Below are positions 53,624-63,538 of a stretch of 64,000 nt of DNA, piece after piece. The DNA is from Skeletonema tropicum (Eukaryota > Bacillariophyta > Thalassiosirophyceae > Thalassiosirales > Thalassiosiraceae), in the NCBI GenBank assembly GCA_037178625.1, contig CM074133.1, forward strand, positions 682,001-746,000, read 5' to 3'. Position 1 is the first letter of the stretch, and every line of letters starts with the position of its first letter. The notes beneath the pieces are model-generated. The model saw only the letters and a program-made list of their open reading frames with translations. It had not been told where the DNA came from and did no database searches. Both the position numbers and the translations under genes were made by a program.

Positions 53624-53924
53624 TGCCCATGGGATCAACCAATACCCGCTCGCCTGATGAGAGACATGGGGGAACGACCATCACCAACCATCCCCATGAA
53701 TATTGCTGCTCAAATAAATAAATACAAAGTTAATCAGATTAGATATCTATGATACTAAAAGGGACCTGCTTCGGTACAACTGTACGGTCTTTTCTATTGC
53801 CGAATGGCTTTCCAGACAGCAAGACGGGAAACTTCCCGTAGGAGTCAAGGACTCCTCTTAAACGCCGAAGCGTCTGTAACCAGGTGAGAGTGCTCCTGCG
53901 ACACATAGTTTGGACTCAATTCTT

Positions 53925-56900
53925 TCAGTCAGGGTGGTGCTGTTTCCGTTTCTTCCTCTTCGGCGGAGCATGGCGTTGAGTGGTAGCTAACAATGTGGCC
54001 TCCCCAAAAACTACGGACTCTGCTTTGCGTTTCTTGTTCAATAGTGAATGTGTCTGTTGCAATGGCGTGGGGTCTGTGACCAAGATTTTCCCCCGAGTTT
54101 TGGGACCTCCCGGGATAATTCGCTTGTTGGTGCGACGTCGCTTTGCGCGCTCCTTGCCTTTTGAGTGCTTGACTGCGGCAGAAGCTTTCTTTGCTGGAAG
54201 CGGTTTGATCTTAGATTGGCCATTTCGGCTCCTCTCATTGCTCTGTGTTGGGCGTTGACGCCGCCTCGATTGGACTGCCCGTACTGCAGGTGGTACAGGC
54301 CTGTTGGTACTCGCTAGCCACAACAGCATCGCCACCCTACTTCGGGTGTCTAACAGCTGGAAATCTCCCTCATTGTACGAGGAAGGGGACAGAGGGATCT
54401 GCTGAGCCAGCATAGTCGCATTAGCGAGGACAAACAATCCACAGTCGTGTCCATTGGTTTGTTTCGGAGAATTGTTGGAGGCATCTACTAGTGACCACTC
54501 TGCTTTCCAATCGTCACTCGGTACCCCGTGAAGTTCACTGTATTTGTCCCCCAAATACCTTAACATTGTAGTCAGATACAATTGATTGCCCGGCTTCCTA
54601 CCTTGGGAATCCCACAGGGTAATAACCTTTGTTTCTGTATTCGCCCTGAGTAATAGCCAGTGAGTTCTAGAGTGGTTGATCGGCACGAAGATCTCTTTCA
54701 CTCCCAAAATCTTATTCTTCCTCCTTAAACGATTTCCCCAGCGTTTAACGCCGTCAAAGTTGTAGGACGGAGCAGACCTGCCGTCAGCCCCCGTACGTAG
54801 GAGGGTTGACATGAAGAATGAGTTGAAGATGTAGACGTGTTGCCGATTCACCTTTGGGAGGAGGACTCTTAGGAGATAGCCATTGATAACTTCATCATTG
54901 AGCCACTGAGGGGGTCGCAAAGACCGCATTGCATCACGCCGAACCTTGTCCCCTCCTTGGAGGCATAACTGAAAATTAGCTGGCACATCCCGCAAAAGGG
55001 CTCCAACTTGACATCGGTGTAAGTCTTCATCCGAGTTCCTTTGCAGAAGCCCAATGCGGTCCTGTTGTTGCGGACTCACAGCCGGTGGTAGAGTTGTAGG
55101 AGGCTGGGTAGGTAGGGCGCTCGGCTGGGCTGTACGCCTTGCTTTTTTCGGGAGAAAGATGGGAGCGAGTGCTTTTGGTTTGCGCGCAGGTGCGGCAGTC
55201 TTTGAAGTACCCTGTGGCTTTGATTTGCGATCTTCTCGTTGCTTGGCACCAGTCGTGACTTGCCCAGAAGGAGGCTCTAAAAGCCCGCCTGATTCATCCC
55301 CCGCAGCTTGCCTGCTTGCTACCGCTGCGTTCAACCAGTATTGTAGTTCAGAGGTCGGTTTCCCATAGAGCTCGTCCGTCGGAATTTCAAGGAGACATCG
55401 TGCTTCAGCTGAGAGCCCATCGGATCCAAGATTAAGCTGATGTTCGATCTCTTTCAAAATCTCTTCTCTTGATGCAAGTGCTTTGGTTCCTTGCGTTCGA
55501 TGATGTTTCGTGAGATTCCTACAGATCCACTGTGTATGCGTGAGCGAGAGTAGCTTGTCCAGGAAGCCGCTTGTCCAACTGTCGATGGTCAGAAACGAAT
55601 GGTTCTTTAAAAGATGCTCCTTCTGCATCTGGAGAAACTCCTTGGATACTTTCCCCTCCATCACGTTTCTCCATCCAATCCTATCTAAGCTATTACCCAC
55701 TCTACGCATCTGTTGAGACATCCTCCATCCCTGACTATGCACCATGTCCACGAATAGAGTGCTGCCCTGAAGAGAGATAAAAAGGGGTAGCCACTTCTGT
55801 ATGCACGTATGCGTGCAATGTCCCTCCATCCACTCTTGTAGATCGTTTATACTGTCAAGCAATAGCCCCCTCCTAATTCTACTCTTACAGCGGTTCAGGT
55901 GATCCGCTGTTTCAAAGCAACCGCAGTTCGGACATTTATCGGAGGCATTTTTGTCATATCTAGTTATCATTTGACCAGTTCCACAATACCCGGAGCATTG
56001 TTTCGCATACCACAGATTGAACATCTTAGGCCTGCGGTCGAGAAGCAGGCGCAATGGTTCCCAAGCAACAGAGTCGAATATATCAGGGTGTAGGAGTTGT
56101 TCATCGGCATAGAACTGTCGTGCTTTCACCTTCCCTACGTGATACCGTAGGTCCTTTGCTAAGTCTGCAGTCTGTTTGATTCCATCGATGATAACAACCG
56201 CTGCTTCTAGCGGTAAGCTCAGAGTGACCGGGAGAGAGGAGAAATTTTCAATTGCTCTCTTTATGGCTGCTTTTGCCCTGAAATCGCAGTCTACGTTCAG
56301 TCTAGCTTCCAGAGCCAGGCAAGCATAGCCCAAGCTGTCGTCCTGGTGTGCTTTCACATGAGACAGCTTGTGCGCAAGAGCCGAGACACGTTGGATTTTC
56401 CGCAGGACCCGGAGAATGTCGTTGTTCTTCGCCGATCCTGGGACACGATCGTATTTTCTGGAAAACGTGAGAATAGTTCCTTTGTTGTCACAAAAGATGT
56501 TTGCATTGGACAATGGCACTCCATAGTGTTCCTCTATTGTCAGTAGGATAAGGTGGATAGCCAACATCCCTAGCTGTTCTCCTCGATAGCTATTTGCCCA
56601 TTTAGAGTGCTCCGTGAATTCTCCTTTAAGCCACTGTTGAGACTCTGCGCAGTAAAAAACCCAAGCCGCACCGCAGATCTCTGGCGCCAACTTTTTCATG
56701 TATGACCCGTCTGTACAACAGAACAATGAGCCTCGTTGAATAGCTTCCACAATCCACGAGGGATCCGATGAGAAGCTGATACTATCCCACATCCATTCCC
56801 CCCCTTTACTGCGGAGACGCTCAAGAAATGTAGTAGGGGCTACGACTTCTGGCTGGCTGGCCAGTGGCGGTCCTTGTGCTAGCAGTTTGATGGAACCATC

Positions 56901-59900
56901 TTCGTATTCCAGAATCGTCGTTGGTACCACTGAAGAAGCGGGCTCATCCAGCACTCGGACTGGCTGCATGATCGACACTCTGTCATTCGATTCCACGTCG
57001 TGAGCGTATTCATAAATCGTATCATCCGAATGTATCTCCACTGTCCGTGTGTCCGTGTTGAGGAAGTGACGCCAGATCCGTTTAGATGGGTTGATCCAAT
57101 CTCCAAGTGGCTCCTTAAGAAACAACGATTTGCTATCAGTCAAACGTTGCAGGGATCTCTTCCACAATTTCCAGTCTGCTTCCGTCGGATATTCCGTGCC
57201 AAATTCCAGTGTTGACCGCTGTTTGCCAAGGCGCCCTTCAGGTGAGTCCTTCCAATGCCCGTCAAGCAGATATTGCTCTAGATATCGTCCATTTGGCGTA
57301 GTCACGTCAGAGAGGAACATTGCCTCCTGAGCTTTCCTCACTCTATTGACTCGCTGTAGCTCCGTCCCTCGTAGACCCAGTTCAACCATGCAGTCCATAA
57401 TAGCCCTATCCTTGCTCCTCGGGATGGGGATGTCATCATATTGCAGATCCAGCACGATTCCCAGTTCGTCTATCTTCTCCCATAGGGCTTTCGCCCATGC
57501 GTTGGTTGATAAATGACCCCAAACTTCAAAGTCATAGTTGAAGGGACAGTCCGGTACCCCTATTTCCACTTGAAGGTGTTCCATAACTGCTCTTAAAGTG
57601 ATCCCTAGGGCTGAAGTTGTTCCATAGTGTTGCAAGAATGAAGATAAAGTAGCAGCCGCAGTTTCCACCGTCAAGTCGTAGAGACCGATTCCACCAAACG
57701 TGGCCGGCAGGTATCTCCATTCCTTGGTAATTGATCGGTTGACACCTAGGTTGCTTAACATATAGAAATCTGCTGACATCAATCCTTTTTTGAGCTCAGG
57801 GATTGACGCCGAACAGGCCCCCAGACCGTACCTGAGTCCAGACCATAGCTGATTGGTGTAGCTCATCCACACCGAACGAGTTGGTATTTGCCCGCTCTTA
57901 ATCTGAGCCGTCCACGTTGTCATTTTTTCTCTCATCTGCTCGAAGTGCTGGTCTGGTTTCCCATCCGGTCTAGCGTAGAGACCTAAGTTGTTGTCAGCTT
58001 TATTCGATGGCAACCTATCTATTTGCGCAGAGCCCCCGTCAGTAGTGGGGACGTGGAAAATCAAGTCATCCAGTTCACTCATGTCAACCTCTTCGCCGTC
58101 TGAGGGCATCGCTTTTTGATCCGTGTAACACCAGCCGCCCTTTCCATCGGGTGTTTGATCGTGTATTGTAACTCCACATTTGTCTGGTTTCAAAGCGCCA
58201 CCCGTTTCCCCCAAGGCACCTGCCCAATCCGAGATTGACTCTTGCCCTCTAGCACTTGTCGAGATAATGTCATCGTCAGCTCTAAGACCTTCCCACAAAT
58301 TGGTATCATCAACATACAGAATTCCCACCTGATTAATCTTTTTATGTGAGATTGGACACTTCACTTCCACTCCATGCCCATTAGTTTTGTGGGTATTAAT
58401 CATGACCGTGCTGATCTGTTGCCATGTCGGTGGAGCTGCACCGTTCCCTTGAGCGAGACCGTGTTTCCCGTCCTCTTTCCCACCAAAATATGAAGAAGAT
58501 TGGCCAAAACCAGTTCTTAGGAAAAACTCCATATTATGCAAGGGGCGGAGCATCGACAGTGCCGCACATTTGGGCACTTTAAACGCCTGTAGAGTGAGGC
58601 TGGCTATAGGAAGAGCAACCCGGTCGTAGCACTGGGCCGCATCAACCTGTGCCACCAGGAGGGGTCTTTTGGTGATTCGGGCAATGTCGTACATCAATAC
58701 TTGTTGCAGGATTGCATCCTCTGCCGTGCGTCCCTTCCCACTGTAGATCTCCTCCGGGACCATCCCCTTTGCTCGGGCGAGGTCCAGCATGCGATGTCCA
58801 AAAATCAACTTATTACAGAAATTGAAGTCAGCCTCAAGCAAGAGAATAGCTCTCAATTTATTCACCAACGCAACACCTGCAATCTTCTCGAGCATTACCG
58901 ACAGACCCCGAGCCCAACGTTCTGGGCCGGTTCCTGTTTGGATCATAAGAGAGAACTTCTTTGCTAGCAACCTGGACAGGTCGTCATCGAAAGCTATCGA
59001 CTTATAGTGACCAAAATGCAGTCCCGATATCGAGGATGACGTTCTTTCTTTCACTTTCCTCCAGTAATATTGGTAGTCCTCCTGTGAAACGACAACGGAA
59101 ATCTCACCATCGCCAATCTTTTTCCAGATGGCTGCTATTTCGTCCAGTATCAGTATTGTGCGTTGATCTGTGTCTGGGGGAGGGGCGAAGGATCCTTCAA
59201 GTATTTCTACCGCTGCATTCGTGTCGGCGTAGACTCCCAGGAGGTCGAATAGTACCCCTTGGCAAACTGGGGCAGAAGTAGCCCGTCCAAACCTTGTGCG
59301 GAGTTCTGACTTCAGTGCCTCTTCAATCGATTCTTTTGTTGCGTGCTCGACCACTTTCCCGTCTGCTTGTGTAACTTCCACTCTTGTAACATTCATCACT
59401 CCTTGCTGCTTTGTTGCTCGTTTAATACCCTGCCACTGTTTTCTCTGAGCCTCCCCTTTGAGGATCAGCTCCACCCGCTTGGCTTCATCAACACGTTCAT
59501 TTATCACAGCATCGGTCAACTTCTCGTGTAAAAAATGCTTTCTGAGGTAAGGTGATTCAGCCATGAGTTCTCGTGTGCGTTTTTTGGTCTCCTTGTACAG
59601 CTGAACCACTTCATCGACAGGGTACCGAAGACAGTCCTCCATTCCTTTGCGCCTGGCGAATCTTCTCAAATTGCCCCAATTGACCTTTTTTCCTTGGTGA
59701 TGTCGTAGTATCCATTTCAGGAGGTGGCATTTATCCATCCACGATTGTATTGCTGGAGAGAACTCATAATGCGCCGGGTAAATCACTCTGCATTTCGCCT
59801 CTGCGTGTAGCATCTCCTCTTCAATCATGTTGTCCAGGATTTCCATCTTGGACACCACTTCAGCCGAGGGCGGGAATGAGGCTATCCTATTTACTTCTTT

Positions 59901-61292
59901 GAGCTTCTGGGGGATGCGTCTATCTGTGAAGCCTTTTTTTAATTGTGCAAGGTACTTCACTCTAATCCGCGGCACCTTGGAGTTAAGCTTTCTAGCCTTC
60001 GGTGGCACAATACGACAGATAGAAGTGCCAATAACCGACCGCATCTGTAGGTCGACAACCACTGGCCGGTGATCTCCCAAATCACCGTCGAACGGTAAGT
60101 AGCTGGCTCCAGTTAGTTCAACGTCATCCGAGATCCAAATACCGTCTATGGCCCCATTCTTTTGGCTGTTGCCTCGAAAATGTGTAGCAGGACCTCTTCT
60201 GCCGGGGACCATACGGTGCACTGCTTCCCTCATGCGGATATCATCCTCTGCAAGTCGTTTACTGAGGACTCCGTCCAACACATTCTCATTAGCATCCATC
60301 ATCAGAACAACCCTGTCGCCTTTGCTGCGCCACCGTTTGATGGCATCGACAATGTGTCTCCGGAACAGATCCTTGGGGTTGGTCTTCAGCTGGTGCGATT
60401 GGATGTATCTCTCAATATGTTGATAGTATGTACCAACCCCTTCTGATTTACAGGGCGCGTAGGCACTTAAGAAGACTGTTCTCACGCCATTGACCGGCTC
60501 CGTCCTATACCAGCTGAACATTCCCAGCTCAGTGGAATCTTTACCGCAGGTCATGGGTAAGCCCGACAACTCGTCTCTAATCACAACTGCTGTCCCCCCC
60601 GCTTGAACATTACCAATGTTCTGAAGTTCCCGAGTGTTCTGAGAATGTACTGATTTGATTCTGTCATCTCCATGTCTTAGCATCGAGGCTACCGTCACTG
60701 ATGATTTTAGATGGTGGAAGTTGGTGTTGGTCTCCTGGAGCCCCAGAACATCCACACCATACGTCCGCAGGACGTGCTTGAGTCTATCTACCTTGTGGTT
60801 GTTGTGCTTCCACAGACTGAGCCCGTTGATATTCAACGACATTATTCGAACTACATCACTGCCCTTCTCCTCCACCCTCAAGTTCCCGTAAATAGGCACA
60901 ATCGTATTCTCCACTGTCTGGCCAAGTGGACGGAGTTCTTTCGTCGAGGAGGTTCTATCTTGTTTCTCCCTCTCTTTGTGCCTATAATCATCAAGCAGTT
61001 CATTGAGGTCCTTTGCTGACGGATCATCGCACCAACGCTGCCTATTTGCTATGAGCTGCCTCATCGTATCTGCATCTAACTTATCACTTGTATTATTCTT
61101 TTCGCTGCTGTACCTCCCTCTAAATTTGACGTGGTTGCGTGTATTCGAGAGTCGGTACTGTTGTGCACGCCGGGCCGATTTCTTCTGATTGGAGGTACTG
61201 CGGCGAGGTTGTTGCTTACGTTGCCTCTCTTGAATGGATTGGCTCACCTCGGGGTATCGGGCAAAATACCGTAGAGGCTGCCCATTATCCAT
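53925..61292 (-). CDS. LINE ORF2: AP endonuclease - RT - RNase H - Ulp1 protease
   Basis: 2455 codons. A basic leader (1-145) is followed by an AP-type endonuclease (148-416; LNINGL, GLQETN, SAYAPC, DANENV, GDHRPVVVDL). The reverse transcriptase spans about 745-1100, with AQVDAAQCYDR and YVDD at 993-996. RNase H (about 1523-1660) has CTDGS, a Glu in YRGEQLG and CDNKG. A Cys/His cluster (CPNCGCFETADHLNRC) and a Pro/Lys linker follow. The C-terminal Ulp1/C48 protease (about 2120-2320) has His2211, Asp2228, Gln2278 and Cys2284. C48 proteases remove SUMO-like modifiers; fusion to a LINE polyprotein suggests self-processing or de-SUMOylation at the target, which is inference. Confidence 0.93.
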   Translation of the reverse strand: MDNGQPLRYFARYPEVSQSIQERQRKQQPRRSTSNQKKSARRAQQYRLSNTRNHVKFRGRYSSEKNNTSDKLDADTMRQLIANRQRWCDDPSAKDLNELLDDYRHKEREKQDRTSSTKELRPLGQTVENTIVPIYGNLRVEEKGSDVVRIMSLNINGLSLWKHNNHKVDRLKHVLRTYGVDVLGLQETNTNFHHLKSSVTVASMLRHGDDRIKSVHSQNTRELQNIGNVQAGGTAVVIRDELSGLPMTCGKDSTELGMFSWYRTEPVNGVRTVFLSAYAPCKSEGVGTYYQHIERYIQSHQLKTNPKDLFRRHIVDAIKRWRSKGDRVVLMMDANENVLDGVLSKRLAEDDIRMREAVHRMVPGRRGPATHFRGNSQKNGAIDGIWISDDVELTGASYLPFDGDLGDHRPVVVDLQMRSVIGTSICRIVPPKARKLNSKVPRIRVKYLAQLKKGFTDRRIPQKLKEVNRIASFPPSAEVVSKMEILDNMIEEEMLHAEAKCRVIYPAHYEFSPAIQSWMDKCHLLKWILRHHQGKKVNWGNLRRFARRKGMEDCLRYPVDEVVQLYKETKKRTRELMAESPYLRKHFLHEKLTDAVINERVDEAKRVELILKGEAQRKQWQGIKRATKQQGVMNVTRVEVTQADGKVVEHATKESIEEALKSELRTRFGRATSAPVCQGVLFDLLGVYADTNAAVEILEGSFAPPPDTDQRTILILDEIAAIWKKIGDGEISVVVSQEDYQYYWRKVKERTSSSISGLHFGHYKSIAFDDDLSRLLAKKFSLMIQTGTGPERWARGLSVMLEKIAGVALVNKLRAILLLEADFNFCNKLIFGHRMLDLARAKGMVPEEIYSGKGRTAEDAILQQVLMYDIARITKRPLLVAQVDAAQCYDRVALPIASLTLQAFKVPKCAALSMLRPLHNMEFFLRTGFGQSSSYFGGKEDGKHGLAQGNGAAPPTWQQISTVMINTHKTNGHGVEVKCPISHKKINQVGILYVDDTNLWEGLRADDDIISTSARGQESISDWAGALGETGGALKPDKCGVTIHDQTPDGKGGWCYTDQKAMPSDGEEVDMSELDDLIFHVPTTDGGSAQIDRLPSNKADNNLGLYARPDGKPDQHFEQMREKMTTWTAQIKSGQIPTRSVWMSYTNQLWSGLRYGLGACSASIPELKKGLMSADFYMLSNLGVNRSITKEWRYLPATFGGIGLYDLTVETAAATLSSFLQHYGTTSALGITLRAVMEHLQVEIGVPDCPFNYDFEVWGHLSTNAWAKALWEKIDELGIVLDLQYDDIPIPRSKDRAIMDCMVELGLRGTELQRVNRVRKAQEAMFLSDVTTPNGRYLEQYLLDGHWKDSPEGRLGKQRSTLEFGTEYPTEADWKLWKRSLQRLTDSKSLFLKEPLGDWINPSKRIWRHFLNTDTRTVEIHSDDTIYEYAHDVESNDRVSIMQPVRVLDEPASSVVPTTILEYEDGSIKLLAQGPPLASQPEVVAPTTFLERLRSKGGEWMWDSISFSSDPSWIVEAIQRGSLFCCTDGSYMKKLAPEICGAAWVFYCAESQQWLKGEFTEHSKWANSYRGEQLGMLAIHLILLTIEEHYGVPLSNANIFCDNKGTILTFSRKYDRVPGSAKNNDILRVLRKIQRVSALAHKLSHVKAHQDDSLGYACLALEARLNVDCDFRAKAAIKRAIENFSSLPVTLSLPLEAAVVIIDGIKQTADLAKDLRYHVGKVKARQFYADEQLLHPDIFDSVAWEPLRLLLDRRPKMFNLWYAKQCSGYCGTGQMITRYDKNASDKCPNCGCFETADHLNRCKSRIRRGLLLDSINDLQEWMEGHCTHTCIQKWLPLFISLQGSTLFVDMVHSQGWRMSQQMRRVGNSLDRIGWRNVMEGKVSKEFLQMQKEHLLKNHSFLTIDSWTSGFLDKLLSLTHTQWICRNLTKHHRTQGTKALASREEILKEIEHQLNLGSDGLSAEARCLLEIPTDELYGKPTSELQYWLNAAVASRQAAGDESGGLLEPPSGQVTTGAKQREDRKSKPQGTSKTAAPARKPKALAPIFLPKKARRTAQPSALPTQPPTTLPPAVSPQQQDRIGLLQRNSDEDLHRCQVGALLRDVPANFQLCLQGGDKVRRDAMRSLRPPQWLNDEVINGYLLRVLLPKVNRQHVYIFNSFFMSTLLRTGADGRSAPSYNFDGVKRWGNRLRRKNKILGVKEIFVPINHSRTHWLLLRANTETKVITLWDSQGRKPGNQLYLTTMLRYLGDKYSELHGVPSDDWKAEWSLVDASNNSPKQTNGHDCGLFVLANATMLAQQIPLSPSSYNEGDFQLLDTRSRVAMLLWLASTNRPVPPAVRAVQSRRRQRPTQSNERSRNGQSKIKPLPAKKASAAVKHSKGKERAKRRRTNKRIIPGGPKTRGKILVTDPTPLQQTHSLLNKKRKAESVVFGEATLLATTQRHAPPKRKKRKQHHPD

Positions 61293-61319
61293 TACACCAT
61301 GGGCCCCACAACACCTATA

Positions 61320-62189
61320 TCAGATGGAGGGGCCTGGGAGAGCGAGAGCTGCCTCGGCTTGTGAGACCGAGACGTCGACGCAGTCATTAGATACCAATCT
61401 AACAAGGAATGATTCACTACCGCGATTGTGTAGAATAAATTTGGTGTAGATGCTACACACATCCGAATCTTCACCGCAATACGTATTGCCATTTTCCAAA
61501 ATATTGTCACTGTTGTTATGATTTTGTAGCACAACTTCGACTGTAGACGTCATCCAATTCACAACGCTAAAAGGACAATAGCCAGAAGTGTTGTTGTTAT
61601 GTGAAAGAGCGACAAAGGGTCTACTTTGTTGTGTACATCTCCAATTATATTTGTGGCGTACAAGTGCCGCGTCTTCCATGCAAATTTGCTCCGATATAGG
61701 TTCTTCATCATGCCAAGGTGGGGGCCAAGGTGGTTTAGGTGGGGGGGCTGGGATTGCACCTTTTTGATGTAGTAGATTGTTGGCAGTAAGTTGTTGGACT
61801 GCTTCCTCCCTCCTCATCTTCAAGCCTTGTTTCTCAACCGATTGTGTCACAACCCAATTGTTGTTCCAGTTTCCCTCCTCTCCATCCATGAGATTAAAAG
61901 TCGTCCATCCCTGCGTTGTGTCCATTGACCGGCAGAGTCGTCCATCCCGTAATCCGTCCCTCATTCCTCCGATATCTCCAAAACACCATTCCTGTTTGAT
62001 GTTGCAACCGGCCGGCCACATGGCCCTGCCGCCGCCCTTCCCAAACAATATGAGTGTAGTGTCAATTGATGCGTACTTTTTTGCCGTAGTAAGTCTCGTT
62101 TTTAAGGAGCCATTCATATGGTTATTATACATTATAGTGTTGTCGTACCCTGTTCCCAGGGTGCAGTTGGTAGCGGTGTCGGCTGCCAT
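61320..62189 (-). CDS. LINE copy B ORF1, frameshifted near its end
   Basis: 289 codons, colinear with ORF1 of copy A up to about residue 281. A 4-bp insertion (AGCG-type, about 61340-61348) then shifts the frame, so it stops at TGA 61320, 27 bp before the ORF2 ATG, instead of at the overlapping TAATG. ORF1/ORF2 coupling may therefore be weakened in this copy even though ORF2 is intact. Confidence 0.8.
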   Translation of the reverse strand: MAADTATNCTLGTGYDNTIMYNNHMNGSLKTRLTTAKKYASIDTTLILFGKGGGRAMWPAGCNIKQEWCFGDIGGMRDGLRDGRLCRSMDTTQGWTTFNLMDGEEGNWNNNWVVTQSVEKQGLKMRREEAVQQLTANNLLHQKGAIPAPPPKPPWPPPWHDEEPISEQICMEDAALVRHKYNWRCTQQSRPFVALSHNNNTSGYCPFSVVNWMTSTVEVVLQNHNNSDNILENGNTYCGEDSDVCSIYTKFILHNRGSESFLVRLVSNDCVDVSVSQAEAALALPGPSI

Positions 62190-63151
62190 GGTTCATGTCG
62201 ATCGCTGTAGACGATGTACTAATTCCTACGTAGGTATTTATGTCATTTTTTCATATCTTTTCCAGACAACCTGCTTGAGATTGTATGAATATTGCTGCTC
62301 AGTACCAACGTCATGATAATCTTGCTTTGCTTGTCAACAAGGCGTTGAAGGAAGGACGACCGGAGTTATTGGAAGCTCCTGATCTTGTGGGGAAAACTCC
62401 GGCACATCTTGCAGTACAAAAGGGTAATCCATTATGTCTCGGAGTGATGGCAAAAGCTGGAGCGAATTTGCACCGTGCCATTCCACATGTGTGGCAGTAT
62501 ACCAATAGGCAGGAGAATAATTTGACTGATCCTAATAAATACTCCATGCCGATTCATCATGCACTTGTTCGAACGGTAGTGTCCTTCACAACTCGTACAT
62601 GTCTCTGTTGTTCCAAGAATCAAAACGAGGCTAAAATTCAAATTTGTGCGCAGTGCAAAATGGCCTACTTTTGTGGTGCAGAGTGTCAAAAGAAAAAGTG
62701 GTCAGAGCATAAAAATGTCTGTAAGAAGATACGCAAGGGTGCCGATCTCGTTACGTTCCATGATGCAATGCCCCGGCAAAAGTTGGTGGATGAAGATGGG
62801 TTCCTCCCCTTTGATGAAGTGGTAGGCAATGATTTAGGTTTGGGTGAAAGTGATAACGAAGAAGATTACTACGATTCAAGTATCATTTGGGAATGGTACG
62901 ATTGTGGCACAATGAAATGGAACCCGTACCCCAAATGTATCAATGAGAGCTTATGGAGTTTGCAACAAATGGGCAGTCCACGATATATGTACAAACCGGG
63001 GAATAAGGATGCAGAAGGGATGGAGGAGAGAGAATTGTCCATGAACCCGCCGAGTGATGTGGCGGCGAATCATGCGTATTATCATGAGATGCTTGATCAT
63101 CATATATATACTGGGTGTGCAAGGATGATGCGATGTAGAATTAGGGATTAG

Positions 63152-63538
63152 TCAACGGCCGTGCCGTTGTTAAAAGAGTGATAGGATTGGTGTGTAGGAT
63201 AAGTAATGATATTTGGGAACATGTGAACTAGCTTAATAGTAATGAGCGTTGCTTTCAACTTTAAGTTAATCTTCGCATAGAGACACCCGAGATCCTAATC
63301 TGAACATACGTTACTGCTCGTTCATGATCAATTGTGCAAATCAGTAACTCAATTGGCAAAAGATTCACCATGCTTGGCAGCAATCTCATAGCCTCCTTCA
63401 TCATCGTGGGGACCGTAAGAAAGTTTGGCACTTAAGCACCGCTTGCTTACTATGAATTGCCTACTTTAATGCCTGCCAAAATGTAATTTCATTCTAAGAG
63501 AACAAGCAGATAGCATCGCCAACACATCCACCTCAATC
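63152..63538. other. Intergenic, convergent genes
   Basis: 387 bp between the stops of two convergent genes; nothing beyond AT-rich 3' flank is visible. Confidence 0.5.

Larger units (their letters stand above)
53713..62284 (-). mobile_element. LINE copy B, full length, ORF2 intact
   Basis: 8,572 bp flanked by a 17-bp duplication ATGAATATTGCTGCTCA (53696-53712 and 62285-62301). It has two ORFs on the minus strand and a 3' TATT repeat. It carries the empty gypsy target found occupied in copy A. The uninterrupted 2455-codon ORF2 suggests a recently active family. ORF1 has a 4-bp insertion that shifts its last codons. Confidence 0.95.
53199..63151 (+). pseudogene. Ankyrin-MYND protein gene, split by a SINE and a LINE
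   Basis: Coding pieces 53199-53307, 53643-53712 and 62302-63151 join in one frame to 342 codons once each insertion and one copy of its target duplication are removed. The third piece has an ankyrin-like repeat (GKTPAHLAVQKGNPLCLGVM) and a MYND zinc finger: CLCCSK, CAQCKMAYFC, C-kK-WSEHKNVC. MYND-ankyrin proteins are common in stramenopile algae, where they are thought to mediate protein-protein contacts. As it stands, translation from 53199 ends inside the SINE at about 53402. An internal ATG at the LINE edge (62285) could give a shortened product. Confidence 0.85.
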
